Positions 34,601 through 42,219 of a DNA stretch of 64,000 bases are shown here, piece after piece; position 1 is the stretch's first letter, and each line of letters begins with the position of its first letter. The notes under the pieces are model-generated. The model had not been told where the DNA came from, did not search any database, and saw nothing but the letters and a program-made list of their open reading frames with translations. A program made the position numbers and the translations under genes. This DNA comes from Patulibacter americanus DSM 16676. Lineage in GTDB: Bacteria; Actinomycetota; Thermoleophilia; Solirubrobacterales; Solirubrobacteraceae. The DNA lies in the NCBI RefSeq assembly GCF_000420025.1, contig NZ_ATUD01000011.1, positions 1 to 64,000 on the forward strand, given 5' to 3'.

Positions 34601-37347
34601 TCGCGCTCGAGCACGTGCTCGTCCTGCTCGACGGCCCAGCGGGAGAACGCACCGATCGCCTCGCCCAGCGCCTTCGGCCGGCCGCGCTGGTCGCCGCGCC
34701 AGAACGGGACGGCGCCCGGGGCGCCCGGGGCCGGGGTGACGACGACCTTGTCGCGCCCGATCTCCTCGATCCGCCACGTCGATGCGCCGAGCAGGAACGT
34801 CTGGCCGGCGCGGGCCTCGTAGACCATCTCCTCGTCGAGCTCGCCCACGCGGCGGCCGTCCGGGAGGACCACGCGGTAGAGGCCGCGGTCGGGGATCGTC
34901 CCGGCGTTGGCGATCGCCAGTCGGCCAGCGCCCTTGCGGGGGCGGATCGTCCCGCCGACGCGGTCCCACACCACGCGCGGCCGCAGCTCGGCGAAGTCCT
35001 GCGAGGGGTAGCGGCCGTCGAGCATGTCGAGCGTGCGCTCGAACAGCTCGCGCGGAAGCTCGGCGTAGGAGTGGGTGCGGGTGACGAGCGCGTAGACGTC
35101 GTCGACGGCGATCGCCGGATCGCCGTCCGCGTCGGTGCCCGCGGCGTCGTCGTCGACGGAGGCCGCGATCGCGACGATCTGCTGTGCCAAGACGTCGAGC
35201 GGGTTCTTCGGGACGACCGTCGGCTCGATCAGCCCCTCGCGCATGCGCCGGACAACGACGGCGCACTCGAGCAGGTCGGCGCGGAACTTCGGGAAGATCC
35301 GGCCCTTCGCGGTCTCGCCGACCCCGTGGCCAGCGCGGCCGATGCGCTGCAGGCCCGCGGCGACGGACTTCGGCGACTCGATCTGCAGGACGAGGTCGAC
35401 TGCGCCCATGTCGATGCCGAGCTCGAGCGAGCTCGTCGCCACGAGGCACGGCAGCTGCCCGGCCTTGAGCATCTCCTCGACGATCTCTCGCTCCTCGCGG
35501 GAGAGCGACCCGTGGTGGGCGCGCGCGATCTCGACCGCGTGCGGGCCGGTGGGCATGACGCCGGCGACGTTGTTCTGGGAGCCGACGATGCCCCCGCCGG
35601 AGTCGGCGTCGCGGGGGGCGCCGTTGCGGGGTCCGCCGTTGCGGGGTCCGCCGTTGCGGGGGCCGCCGTTGCGGGGGCCGCCGTTCGCCGACGCGCCGTT
35701 CGCCCCACCCGGGCCGCGGCCGTTGCCACCCGGCGGCCGCTGCAGCGGCGGCTGGATCCCGGCGTGGCGCTCCGGACCCGGAAGGGTGATCTCCTCGTCC
35801 GGATCGTGGGTGCGCGCGGCGGCCCACGTGCCGGCCTGGCCGGCGGCCTCGGCGCGGGTGCGTAGCTCGCGCTGATGGGCTGCGTCCTCCGGGTCGAGGT
35901 CGTCGTCGTCCTCGTCGTGCTCCGGGACAGCGCCGTCGCGCTCCGCGATCAGACGCCGCAGGTCGCCGTCGCGGCGGCGGCGCGCCTCGTCCGGATCCTC
36001 GTCCCAGCGCGCGTCGGGGTTCGCGGCCGGATCGCCCTCGCCGGCCTCGAGAGCGCGCTTCTCCTCGCGCCCCGCGGCGAGCTCGTTCAGCCGCAGCGCC
36101 AGCCGCTCGGCCGAGCGGCGCGAGTTGACGAAGACGATGGTCGACCGGTGCTCCTCGACGAGGTCGAGGATCTCGGGGTACATCGCGGGCCAGATCGAGT
36201 TGCGCGTGGCCTCGCCGCCCTGCACCGGCTCGAGCGGGTCGTCGACGATCGCCACGCCCGCCGAGGAGGCACCCGGGTCGAGGTCGTCGTCCATCGGGTC
36301 GAGGCCGTCGCCCCCGGCGCCGTCCGCGTTCGTCGCCGCGTCGACGGGGTCGCCGAAGTCGTCGAGGCCGTCGCCCGGGGCGCCGTCGGCCGCCCCGCCG
36401 CCACCGGTCGCGTCGTCCGCGCCCAGGTCCCCCAGGTCGTCCGGGTCCGCGTCCGCCCCGCCCAGGACGACCGCGCCCTCGGGATCCCCCGTGTTGTCGT
36501 CGATCCCGTCCGTCTCGACCTTCGGTTGCCGGCCGACGACCCCGTCGAGCTCCGTCATCGACTCGACGGGGACCTGGATCCGCAGGTCCATCTTCTTCTT
36601 CTCGCCCGTCTCGACGATCGAGCACGTGCGACCGGGGCCGACGAGGAAGCGGCCGATCTCCTCGAGCGGGTTCTGCGTCGCGGAGAGCCCGATCCGCTGC
36701 ATCTCGTCGCCGGACCACGCGCCGGCCTGACCCGGGATGCGCAGGGCGGAGAGGCGCTCGAGGGTCAGCGCCATGTGGCTGCCGCGCTTCGTGCCCGCGA
36801 CGGCGTGGATCTCGTCGATGATCACCGACTCGACGCCCGTGAGCATCTCGCGCGCACCCGAGGTCAGCATGAGGAACAGCGACTCGGGCGTCGTGATCAG
36901 GACGTCCGGCGGCCGGCGCCGCATCGCCGCGCGGTCGCGCTGCGGGGTGTCGCCCGTGCGCAGCGCCACCTTGATCGCGTCCCCCTCGCGGGCCGACGCG
37001 CGGGCGTGCTCGTCGCCGAGGAGCGACTCCTGCGTGCCGGCCGTCGCGGCGGTGATGCCGGCGAGCGGAGCCCGCAGGTTGCGGTCGACGTCGTGGGAGA
37101 GCGCCTTGAGCGGCGAGACGTAGAGCAGCCGGACGCGCTTCTCCTTGTCCGGCAGCGGGTTCGCCGCGAGGCGGTCCAGCCCGTAGAGGAACGCGGCCAG
37201 CGTCTTGCCCGACCCCGTGGGGGCCGAGATCAGGACGTGCTCGCCGGCCGCGATCCGCGGCCACGCCTGCAGCTGCACGGCCGTCGGCCCGTCGAACGCG
37301 CGGGTGAACCAGTCCGCTACGCGCGGGGTGAAGACGTCGAGCGCCAC
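31621..37347 (-). CDS. lhr: Giant Lhr-family superfamily-2 DNA helicase with low-complexity insertions
   Basis: 1908 residues, about 400 more than typical Lhr (~1500). Walker A SAPTGSGKT (41-49), DEIH box (178-181), SAT (222-224), second RecA core from about 385 (STIVFVNSRRSAERLALRL), SLSREER (614-620) and QRIGRAGH (667-674) are intact. The Lhr core and long C-terminal extension follow. Two insertions split RecA2 from its neighbours: an Asp/Gly-rich one at about 275-380 and a mixed one at about 430-600 that includes five NGGPR pentads (555-579). Lhr is an ATP-driven 3'-5' helicase linked to DNA repair. Alternate-frame ORFs across this region are shadows. Confidence 0.95.
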   Translation of the reverse strand: MALDVFTPRVADWFTRAFDGPTAVQLQAWPRIAAGEHVLISAPTGSGKTLAAFLYGLDRLAANPLPDKEKRVRLLYVSPLKALSHDVDRNLRAPLAGITAATAGTQESLLGDEHARASAREGDAIKVALRTGDTPQRDRAAMRRRPPDVLITTPESLFLMLTSGAREMLTGVESVIIDEIHAVAGTKRGSHMALTLERLSALRIPGQAGAWSGDEMQRIGLSATQNPLEEIGRFLVGPGRTCSIVETGEKKKMDLRIQVPVESMTELDGVVGRQPKVETDGIDDNTGDPEGAVVLGGADADPDDLGDLGADDATGGGGAADGAPGDGLDDFGDPVDAATNADGAGGDGLDPMDDDLDPGASSAGVAIVDDPLEPVQGGEATRNSIWPAMYPEILDLVEEHRSTIVFVNSRRSAERLALRLNELAAGREEKRALEAGEGDPAANPDARWDEDPDEARRRRDGDLRRLIAERDGAVPEHDEDDDDLDPEDAAHQRELRTRAEAAGQAGTWAAARTHDPDEEITLPGPERHAGIQPPLQRPPGGNGRGPGGANGASANGGPRNGGPRNGGPRNGGPRNGAPRDADSGGGIVGSQNNVAGVMPTGPHAVEIARAHHGSLSREEREIVEEMLKAGQLPCLVATSSLELGIDMGAVDLVLQIESPKSVAAGLQRIGRAGHGVGETAKGRIFPKFRADLLECAVVVRRMREGLIEPTVVPKNPLDVLAQQIVAIAASVDDDAAGTDADGDPAIAVDDVYALVTRTHSYAELPRELFERTLDMLDGRYPSQDFAELRPRVVWDRVGGTIRPRKGAGRLAIANAGTIPDRGLYRVVLPDGRRVGELDEEMVYEARAGQTFLLGASTWRIEEIGRDKVVVTPAPGAPGAVPFWRGDQRGRPKALGEAIGAFSRWAVEQDEHVLERDYDLDPLAARNLMDFLLEQQDATGVVPSDQTLIIERFKDEIGDWRVCLLSPYGGRVHAAWGLAVSRRIRDELGLEADAIWSDDGIIIHLPDADDEPLDPDSGTGEDDDGGRGRGDGGWGRILEMLVPDPEEVEDLIVSELGTSALFGARFRENAGRALLIPKARPGQRTPLWQQRLKAQSLLEVAQTFPDFPIILETYRECLRDVLDVPGLIELLTKLQNRDVSLIEVETQTASPMASSLLFDYVATYMYEGDAPNAERRAAALSLDRDLLRELLGQDELRDLLDEGALAQLEADLQHRSPKTRAANADALAEVLRRVGDLSEDEIVERVTSGNAYRDAALGPDDELFDGTAPAPVPTTDDEPARRALAAAWLADLERQRRAIRMRIGGEPRWIAADDAGLYRDALGAVPPGGLPEVFLAQVKDPMRRLVVRYAATHGPFVDHWLQARYGVDPTPVLRELLREDELVRGEMRPGGTETEHCDPEVLRRLRRMSLAVLRQEIEPVDPRALVPFVQTWQGVDRYRPAGAGPDRLREVLVPLQGLALPVELWEKEVLPRRLGAYSPAWLDGLCASGEVVWVGAGALGRGGGKVALYFREDSAVIGPPTGRAVRDATISLPAPGAPAGAPKDPNAGPSGAVHAALRELLAVRPLFFTDILGALPEHSAGLRDALWDLIWAGEVTCDVFAPLRAGRAGMKAAKPAAARGRVGTASRGGAGRRRFGPRGTSAGAGGAATATSGRFSLTAPLFEPLPGEAPVDPGMRRRTLAELLLERHGIVTREHVKAEGISGGFSTLYDSFGALETLGICRRGYFVEGLGGAQFALPGAVERLRGQSVPDVSRPEAISPLDALGKPLPATTLDATDPAQPYGSLLPWPDVPEPDADAPPHSRRPATASPPRPQRAQGARVVLVGPDPILFVDRSGKALGVLVAYDDPRLPAAFAALVEAVATGKAGSLPRKGLQLERIDGLEVIGHPLEPLLTPAGFRSAPTKYLARA
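35611..35685. repeat. 15-bp tandem repeat within lhr encoding NGGPR pentads
   Basis: Four exact-length 15-bp units (35621-35635, 35636-35650, 35651-35665, 35666-35680; third and fourth differ from the first two by one base) with degenerate flanking units. They encode NGGPR x4 plus NGAPR on the minus strand. Copy number may vary between strains without frameshift. Confidence 0.9.
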
Positions 37348-37399
37348 GGTCGACAGACACTACGGCGGGGAACGGACGTTCGGTTGCGGGGCGGGGGCC

Positions 37400-38008
37400 T
37401 CAGCTGTAACGCCGCCGCAGCACGTCGCGCTCGTGGGCGCCCGCGTACCGCTCCCCTGCGAACCGCTCGAGTCCGCCCTGCGCCGCAGCGACCCAGTCGG
37501 CGTTGGCCCCCAGGGTGACGTAGCGCGTCCACGGCTCGGGCTCGTCGCCCTGCCGCACGCCGTGGAGCTCGCCCAGGTCGCCCGCCGGAGCCAGGACGAT
37601 CCGGCCCATCCGCTCGCCGCGGCCCACCGGGTTCGTGGCGCGCGGGGGCATCCAGCGGAGCACGGAGACGCCGACGGCTTCGAGCTCGTCCCACGCGATC
37701 CGCCACGCGTAGGAGCGGCCCTCGCGGGCGATGCCGTCGGCGTCGATCACGAGCCGCACGCCCACGCCGCGGTACGCCGCGTAGAGGCAGAGGAACCCCA
37801 GCAGCAGCAGGAATCCGCCGATCCCGGCGGCGACCGCCACGGCCGCGTCCCCGCCCTCGACGCGCAGCTCGCCCGTCGTCGCGCCCACGAGCACGAGCAG
37901 TCCGACGCCCACGAACGCCGCCGCGCCGAGCAGCAGCCGGAACACGAGCCGCCCGCCCAGGTCGATCGTCACGGCGTCGGCCGCCGCGGAACGGGTGCTG
38001 GTGCCCAT
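37400..38008 (-). CDS. Two-TM membrane protein with PH-like cytoplasmic domain
   Basis: 202 residues from ATG 38008. TM1 about 22-45 (LVFRLLLGAAAFVGVGLLVLVG) and TM2 about 58-85, followed by a beta-rich domain starting VRLVIDADGIAREGRSYAWRIAWDELEAVGVSVLRW. The 'i...Gi......w.I.W.ei..v' pattern is that of bacterial PH-like domains found in small membrane proteins. Function unknown. The longer frame to 38134 overlaps the divergent promoter of the secreted protein at 38113 and is rejected. It follows lhr's start by 52 bp on the same strand, so it would be transcribed toward lhr. Confidence 0.7.
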   Translation of the reverse strand: MGTSTRSAAADAVTIDLGGRLVFRLLLGAAAFVGVGLLVLVGATTGELRVEGGDAAVAVAAGIGGFLLLLGFLCLYAAYRGVGVRLVIDADGIAREGRSYAWRIAWDELEAVGVSVLRWMPPRATNPVGRGERMGRIVLAPAGDLGELHGVRQGDEPEPWTRYVTLGANADWVAAAQGGLERFAGERYAGAHERDVLRRRYS

Positions 38009-38112
38009 CGGCGCCACGGTACCCCGCGGGGGGTCCCCGACGGTCGCGGCCTTGCGCGGCGGGGGCCGCACGGGCAGAGTCCCGCGCTCGGTCCCGTCCC
38101 ACCAGGAGTCCC

Positions 38113-39075
38113 ATGTCCCATCCCGCCGTCCCACGCCGACGCGCCCTGCGCGCCGCCGCCGTGACCTGCAGCCTGCTCGCGCTGCCCGCCCTCCTCCCGG
38201 CGTCGGCCGCGGCCGACGCCGCCGCCGCGAACACCTGGGGCGGTGGCACCGCCGGAGCGGCGCCCAGCAAGGTCACCGGCCGCGGATACGCCGAGCGTGG
38301 GGCGCTCGTCTCCGTCGTCACCACCGCCTCCCGGGCCCGGCTGCGCATCTCGCTCCGCAGCGACCGCTGCACGGTGAACGGCACCCTCCGTGGCACGACC
38401 ACCGTCCAGCCCGGCGGGACGGGCGACCTGCTCGCCCTGAGCGTCAGCGCCCGCAGGACGATCACCACCGACATCACGCGGGGGCGCACGCGGGCCCGGG
38501 TCTCCGTCGCCCTGACGCCCGCCGCACCGGGCGTGCTCGTCGGCACCGTCGAGGCCCGCGGCCGCGTGGCGGTGCGAGGTCGAAACCGCCCGTGCCGCAT
38601 GCGCGAGGCCGTCACCGTCCGGTCGCGCGCCGTACTGGCCGCGCCGCCCGCGCCGGCCACGACCGCTCCCGCGGTCCTCCGCACCGGCATCGTCGAGACC
38701 CGCGTCACCCCGGGCGTCCGCGGCGCGATCGCCCTCGCGCCGCGCAGCGACGGCAGCCTCCACGGGTTCTGGACCTTCCACCAGACCTGCCGCAGCGGCT
38801 CGAAGCGCAGCGCGGATGACTTCATCAACGTCGCCAAGCGGTTCCGCGTGCGGGCGGACGGGAGCTTCCGGTCCCGCGAGTCGGTCGTCACGAGGAACCG
38901 GGTGAAGGGCGGCCGCGAGCGCCTGCACTTCGTCGCCACCATCAGCGGTCGCATCGACCCCGACGGCGTGGCCCGCGGCACGGTCTCGATGCGGAGCCGC
39001 AGCCGTCTCAAGGGCTACGACGACCTCGTCTGCCGGATGCCGTCCACGCCGTTCGCCGCGGCGCCGACGGCATGA
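38113..39075 (+). CDS. Secreted protein of unknown function, tandem paralogue A
   Basis: 320 residues. There is a signal peptide (ALRAAAVTCSLLALPALLPASAAADA, about 10-36). The mature part starts NTWGGGTAG and is predicted all-beta, with repeated 'V.V..RGR' strands and Cys near residues 92, 161, 226 and 310 that could pair as two disulphides. Conserved blocks shared with paralogue B are GALVSVVTTASRARLRI, APGVLVGTVEARGR, RVRADGSFRSRES and GRIDPDGVARGTVS. The ending VRADGSF...G.i...G.arGt resembles C-terminal beta domains of other secreted actinobacterial proteins. No enzyme motif seen. Overlaps paralogue B by 4 bp (ATGA). Confidence 0.72.
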   Translation: MSHPAVPRRRALRAAAVTCSLLALPALLPASAAADAAAANTWGGGTAGAAPSKVTGRGYAERGALVSVVTTASRARLRISLRSDRCTVNGTLRGTTTVQPGGTGDLLALSVSARRTITTDITRGRTRARVSVALTPAAPGVLVGTVEARGRVAVRGRNRPCRMREAVTVRSRAVLAAPPAPATTAPAVLRTGIVETRVTPGVRGAIALAPRSDGSLHGFWTFHQTCRSGSKRSADDFINVAKRFRVRADGSFRSRESVVTRNRVKGGRERLHFVATISGRIDPDGVARGTVSMRSRSRLKGYDDLVCRMPSTPFAAAPTA

Positions 39076-40073
39076 GCGTGCTCGCCTCCGTCAACGGAGC
39101 GGGTCGCACGCGACGGGTGGGTCCGCGGTTCGCGGCAGTCGGCGGCCTCGCCCTCGCGCTCGGTGCGACCGTCGGCGGCCTCGCGTCGCCGGTCCCCGCC
39201 GCGCAGGCGGCGGACGCCCGGCCGAACACCTGGTCCGGCGGCGCGCTCGCGCCCACCGGCGGACCCGGCCGCCGCGCGGCGTACCCGGGCTACGGCGCCC
39301 TCGTCTCCCTCGTGACGGCGGCCCCGCGGGCGCGGCTGCACGTCATCCTGATCGACCCGCGCTGCGGCATGGGCGGGGCGATCCCGCGGGCGCGGGCGGC
39401 CGCCGCCCCGGGCGGGCAGGGGGCCTACGCGGCGCTCACCGTGCGGGGGCGGCGCACGCAGCGGTACCGGTCGCGCTTCGGGACGACGAAGCTCACGGCC
39501 ACGGTCGACCTGTCGCCCGCCTCGCCGGGCGTGCTCGGGGGGACGCTGCGGGTCACCGGCACGGCGCGCGACACCCGCCGACCGCACCGCTGCAACGTCT
39601 CCGTGCCGATCGTCGTGCGCTCGCACCAGGCGCTGCTGGCGCCCCTGGCGCCCGGCACGACGGACATCGCCGCGCCCCGGACCGGCCTGGCCGCCGCCAC
39701 GATCCGGCCCCGGGTCCCGGCCTCGATCGCGCTCACGCGCCGCGAGGACGGCCGGATGCACGCCGTCTGGTCCTTCAGCCTCCGGTGCCGATCCGGCCGG
39801 TCGTCCCGGACCGTCGCCGGCTACGAGACGGCGCGGGCGTTCGCCGTGCGGGCCGACGGGTCGTTCCGCAGCACGGAGCGGGGTGACCTCCGAGGCCGCG
39901 ACGGGAGCGGCCGGTTCGTCACCCGGTTCGCGGCCGTCGTGCGGGGGCGGATCGACGCAGACGGCATGGCGCGCGGCACGGTCAGCAACACCCAGACGAC
40001 GAAGCGCCCCGGAGGCCGGGGCGCGAGCGTGCGATGCCGGACGGGGAGTCGCCGCTTCGTCGCGGCGCCCTGA
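39072..40073 (+). CDS. Secreted protein of unknown function, tandem paralogue B
   Basis: 333 residues, ATG inside the stop of paralogue A (39072-39075), so co-translated. Signal peptide about 18-46 (FAAVGGLALALGATVGGLASPVPAAQAAD); the mature part begins NTWSGGALA. It aligns end to end with paralogue A: GALVSLVTAAPRARLHV, SPGVLGGTLRVTG, FAVRADGSFRSTE, GRIDADGMARGTVS. The Cys positions are also shared. The pair looks like a duplication that may form a two-subunit secreted complex; that is inference. Transcription ends at the triple hairpin 40080-40165. Confidence 0.73.
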   Translation: MSVLASVNGAGRTRRVGPRFAAVGGLALALGATVGGLASPVPAAQAADARPNTWSGGALAPTGGPGRRAAYPGYGALVSLVTAAPRARLHVILIDPRCGMGGAIPRARAAAAPGGQGAYAALTVRGRRTQRYRSRFGTTKLTATVDLSPASPGVLGGTLRVTGTARDTRRPHRCNVSVPIVVRSHQALLAPLAPGTTDIAAPRTGLAAATIRPRVPASIALTRREDGRMHAVWSFSLRCRSGRSSRTVAGYETARAFAVRADGSFRSTERGDLRGRDGSGRFVTRFAAVVRGRIDADGMARGTVSNTQTTKRPGGRGASVRCRTGSRRFVAAP

Positions 40074-40079
40074 ACGGCG

Positions 40080-40165
40080 ACGGGCGGGCCCGAAGGCCCG
40101 CCCGTGCAGGTCCCGCGGCCGATGAGGGCCGCGGGAGGGTGCGGGGCCGGCGCAGCGCCGGCCCC
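40080..40165. terminator. Three tandem perfect hairpins between convergent genes
   Basis: Hairpin 1: arms 40080-40090 and 40095-40105 (11 bp, loop CGAA). Hairpin 2: arms 40111-40120 and 40127-40136 (10 bp, 6-nt loop). Hairpin 3: arms 40143-40153 and 40155-40165 (11-bp palindrome). It has the same architecture, including the CGAA loop of hairpin 1, as the triple hairpin after groEL. It serves as a bidirectional terminator for paralogue B and the FMN reductase. Confidence 0.78.
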
Positions 40166-40180
40166 GTCAGCGTCGGTCGC

Positions 40181-40744
40181 TCAGGCCGCGACGGGCTGCG
40201 AGGCGGCGTCGGCGAGCTGCTTGACGACGGTCTCGAGCTTCTCCGTGATCTCGGTGTCCTCGCGCGGGTGGCGCTCGGCGAAGCGGATGACGGACTCGGG
40301 GACGGAGAGCTTCGCGTCCTCGAGAACGACGCCGCCCGCGATGCCGGCGGCCTTGCGGGCCTCGTCCTGGGCCCACACGCCGCCGTACTGGCCGTAGGCG
40401 GTGCCGACGATGGCGATCGGCTTGGCGACGAAGACGCCCTCGCCCATGGGACGCGACGCCCAGTCGATGGCGTTCTTGAGGACGGCCGGGATCGTGCCGT
40501 TGTACTCCGGCGTGAAGAGCAGGAAGCCGTCTGCCTGACCGGCGGCCTCGCGGAACTTCAGCGCCGCGGCGGGCTCGTTGCCGGGGACGTCGATGTCCTC
40601 GTTGTAGAACGGGATGTCGGACAGGCCCTCGAAGATCTCGAGCTCGACGCCCTCGGCGGCGAGGCCGACGGCGGCCTCGGCGAGCTGACGGTTGTGGGAG
40701 CCGGAGCGGAGGGAGCCGACGAGGGCGAGGATGCGCGTGGTCAT
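40181..40744 (-). CDS. NADPH-dependent FMN reductase family protein
   Basis: 187 residues from ATG 40744. A flavodoxin-like fold with the FMN phosphate loop ALVGSLRSGSHNRQLAEAA (6-24), FTPEYNGTIPAVLKNAIDW (about 74-92) for the isoalloxazine and dimer face, and GTAYGQYGG. Family members reduce FMN, quinones, azo dyes or chromate with NAD(P)H. It is divergent from a TetR gene across a promoter with two GGACC-N2-GGTCC operators, so it is probably a TetR-controlled stress reductase. No operon partners. Confidence 0.92.
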   Translation of the reverse strand: MTTRILALVGSLRSGSHNRQLAEAAVGLAAEGVELEIFEGLSDIPFYNEDIDVPGNEPAAALKFREAAGQADGFLLFTPEYNGTIPAVLKNAIDWASRPMGEGVFVAKPIAIVGTAYGQYGGVWAQDEARKAAGIAGGVVLEDAKLSVPESVIRFAERHPREDTEITEKLETVVKQLADAASQPVAA

Positions 40745-40790
40745 GGGGAGTCTCTGGGTGTGGCTTGCGGGAGGCGAGGACCGGGTAACT

Positions 40791-40840
40791 GGACCCTGGT
40801 CCGTTCTCCTGAGGTATAGCAGCAATTCGGACCGCGGTCC
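40791..40840. promoter_or_regulatory. Two TetR-type operators in a divergent promoter
   Basis: GGACC-CT-GGTCC (40791-40802) and GGACC-GC-GGTCC (40829-40840) are perfect 5-bp dyads 38 bp apart. Their outer bases also match as inverted copies (TGGACC..GGTCCG and CGGACC..GGTCCA). They lie between the FMN reductase and tetR start codons, an arrangement expected for autoregulation plus reductase control. Confidence 0.75.
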
Positions 40841-40869
40841 ACTTCGCCCCGACGCGGTACGCTGAACAC

Positions 40870-41505
40870 ATGGCTCCTCCTCCGTCCACCCCGCTCACGG
40901 TCCTGCCGTCGGCCTCCCTGCCCATGGCGGGAGGAGCGGAGACGGAGCGCGCCGACGCCGCACGCAACCGGCGGCGCCTGCTCGAGGCCGCGCAGCAGCT
41001 CGTGGCGGAGCACGGCGCGAACGCCGTGACGATGGAGGCCGTCGCCGCCGCGGCCGAGGTCGGCAAGGGCACCGTCTTCCGGCGCTTCGGCGACCGCGTG
41101 GGCCTGATGGTCGCGCTGCTGGACCACTCCGAGCGCGCGAGCCAGGAGGCCTTCATGTTCGGGCCGCCGCCGCTCGGCCCGGGCGCGCCGCCCGTCGACC
41201 GGCTGTGCGCGTTCGGCCGCGAGCGTCTGCGCCAGGTCACCGAGCACAAGGACGTTCTCCTGGCCGCCGAGGCCTGCGGGCCGCGCCGCTACGAGCACCC
41301 CGCACGCGCCGTGCTCGTCACGCACGTGCAGGGGCTGCTGCGCGAAGCGGACTGCGACGGCGACGTCGACCTGCTCACCGAGGCGCTCCTGGGCTACCTC
41401 GACACGACCCTCGTCGCCTACCTGCGCGAGTCGCGCGGGATGACGCCCGAGCGGATCATCGCCGGCTGGGACGACCTCGTCCGCCGGGTGCTGGGCGCGG
41501 GCTGA
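40870..41505 (+). CDS. TetR-family transcriptional regulator
   Basis: 211 residues. A 30-residue Pro/Ala-rich leader precedes the HTH (about 33-78: NRRRLLEAAQQLVAEHGANAVTMEAVAAAAEVGKGTVFRRFGDRVGLM), where GKGTVFRRFG is the typical recognition turn. A later start, at the in-frame ATG 40924 (residue 19), is possible. The C-terminal domain carries the ERASQEAFMFGPPPLGPGAPPVDRL linker common in regulators next to FMN reductases. It probably represses itself and the divergent reductase through the GGACC/GGTCC dyads. Confidence 0.9.
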   Translation: MAPPPSTPLTVLPSASLPMAGGAETERADAARNRRRLLEAAQQLVAEHGANAVTMEAVAAAAEVGKGTVFRRFGDRVGLMVALLDHSERASQEAFMFGPPPLGPGAPPVDRLCAFGRERLRQVTEHKDVLLAAEACGPRRYEHPARAVLVTHVQGLLREADCDGDVDLLTEALLGYLDTTLVAYLRESRGMTPERIIAGWDDLVRRVLGAG

Positions 41506-41510
41506 CCCGC

Positions 41511-42194
41511 TCAGCCCCCGGCCAGCTCCCGCGCCCGCGACAGCACCCCGTCGAGCATCGGCGGGGTGAGCCGGCCGGTGAACGTGTTCTGCTGGCTCGG
41601 GTGGAACGTCCCGAGCAGCCGCACGTCGCCCAGGTCGTACTCCGCGCCGTGGCCGAACTTCGGCCGCGGCCGCGGGATCGGCACGCCGCGTGCGGCCAGC
41701 AGCCGCAGGGCCCCGTCCCAGCCGAACTGGCCCAGGCAGACGACCACGCGCACGTTGGGCAGCAGGTCGAGTTCCTCCGCCGTCCAGGTCAGGCAGGTGT
41801 CGCGCTCCGTCACCGTCGGCTTGTTCGCGGGCGGCGCGCAGCGGACGATCGCGGTGATCCAGCAGTCCGTCAGCTCCAGGCCGTCATCCGGGCGGTCGCC
41901 GTTCGGCTGATTCGCGAACCCCGTCCGGTGCAGCGACGCGTAGAGGAAGTCGCCGGAGCGGTCGCCCGTGAACATGCGGCCGGTGCGGTTGGCGCCGTGC
42001 GCGGCGGGCGCCAGGCCCACGAGCAGCACCCGCGCGTCCGGGTCACCGAAGGCCGGGACGGGTCGGCCCCAGTACTCCTCGTCGCGGAACGCGGCGCGTT
42101 TGACCGTCGCCACCTCCTCGCGCCACGCCACCAGTCGGGGGCACGCGCGGCACTCCGTCACCCGTCGCTGGAGGTCGGCGAGGTCCGCGTCCAC
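41511..42194 (-). CDS. Family-5 uracil-DNA glycosylase (UdgB-type)
   Basis: 227 residues from GTG 42194. Motif GLAPAAHGANRTGRMFTGD (60-78) and HPSQQNTFTGRLT (198-210) are the family-5 active-site motifs; the Ala-rich first motif lacks the catalytic Asp/Asn of family 1, as expected for UdgB. Cys15, Cys18, Cys119 and Cys134 fit the 4Fe-4S cluster. It removes uracil, hypoxanthine and related deaminated bases, an important job in a GC-rich genome. The divergent lipoprotein start is only 25 bp away, and a palindrome ACGGTACCGT (42202-42211) lies between. Confidence 0.92.
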   Translation of the reverse strand: MDADLADLQRRVTECRACPRLVAWREEVATVKRAAFRDEEYWGRPVPAFGDPDARVLLVGLAPAAHGANRTGRMFTGDRSGDFLYASLHRTGFANQPNGDRPDDGLELTDCWITAIVRCAPPANKPTVTERDTCLTWTAEELDLLPNVRVVVCLGQFGWDGALRLLAARGVPIPRPRPKFGHGAEYDLGDVRLLGTFHPSQQNTFTGRLTPPMLDGVLSRARELAGG

Positions 42195-42219
42195 CGGCCC
42201 TACGGTACCGTTCGGAGCC

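Noticed and set aside
30794-37360. 2188-codon open frame offset from lhr on the same strand
   Set aside because: It is Arg/Pro/Gly-rich with no domain pattern, and its last 267 codons are the true BKACE gene. High GC keeps alternate frames open; the 31621-37347 frame carries all helicase motifs.
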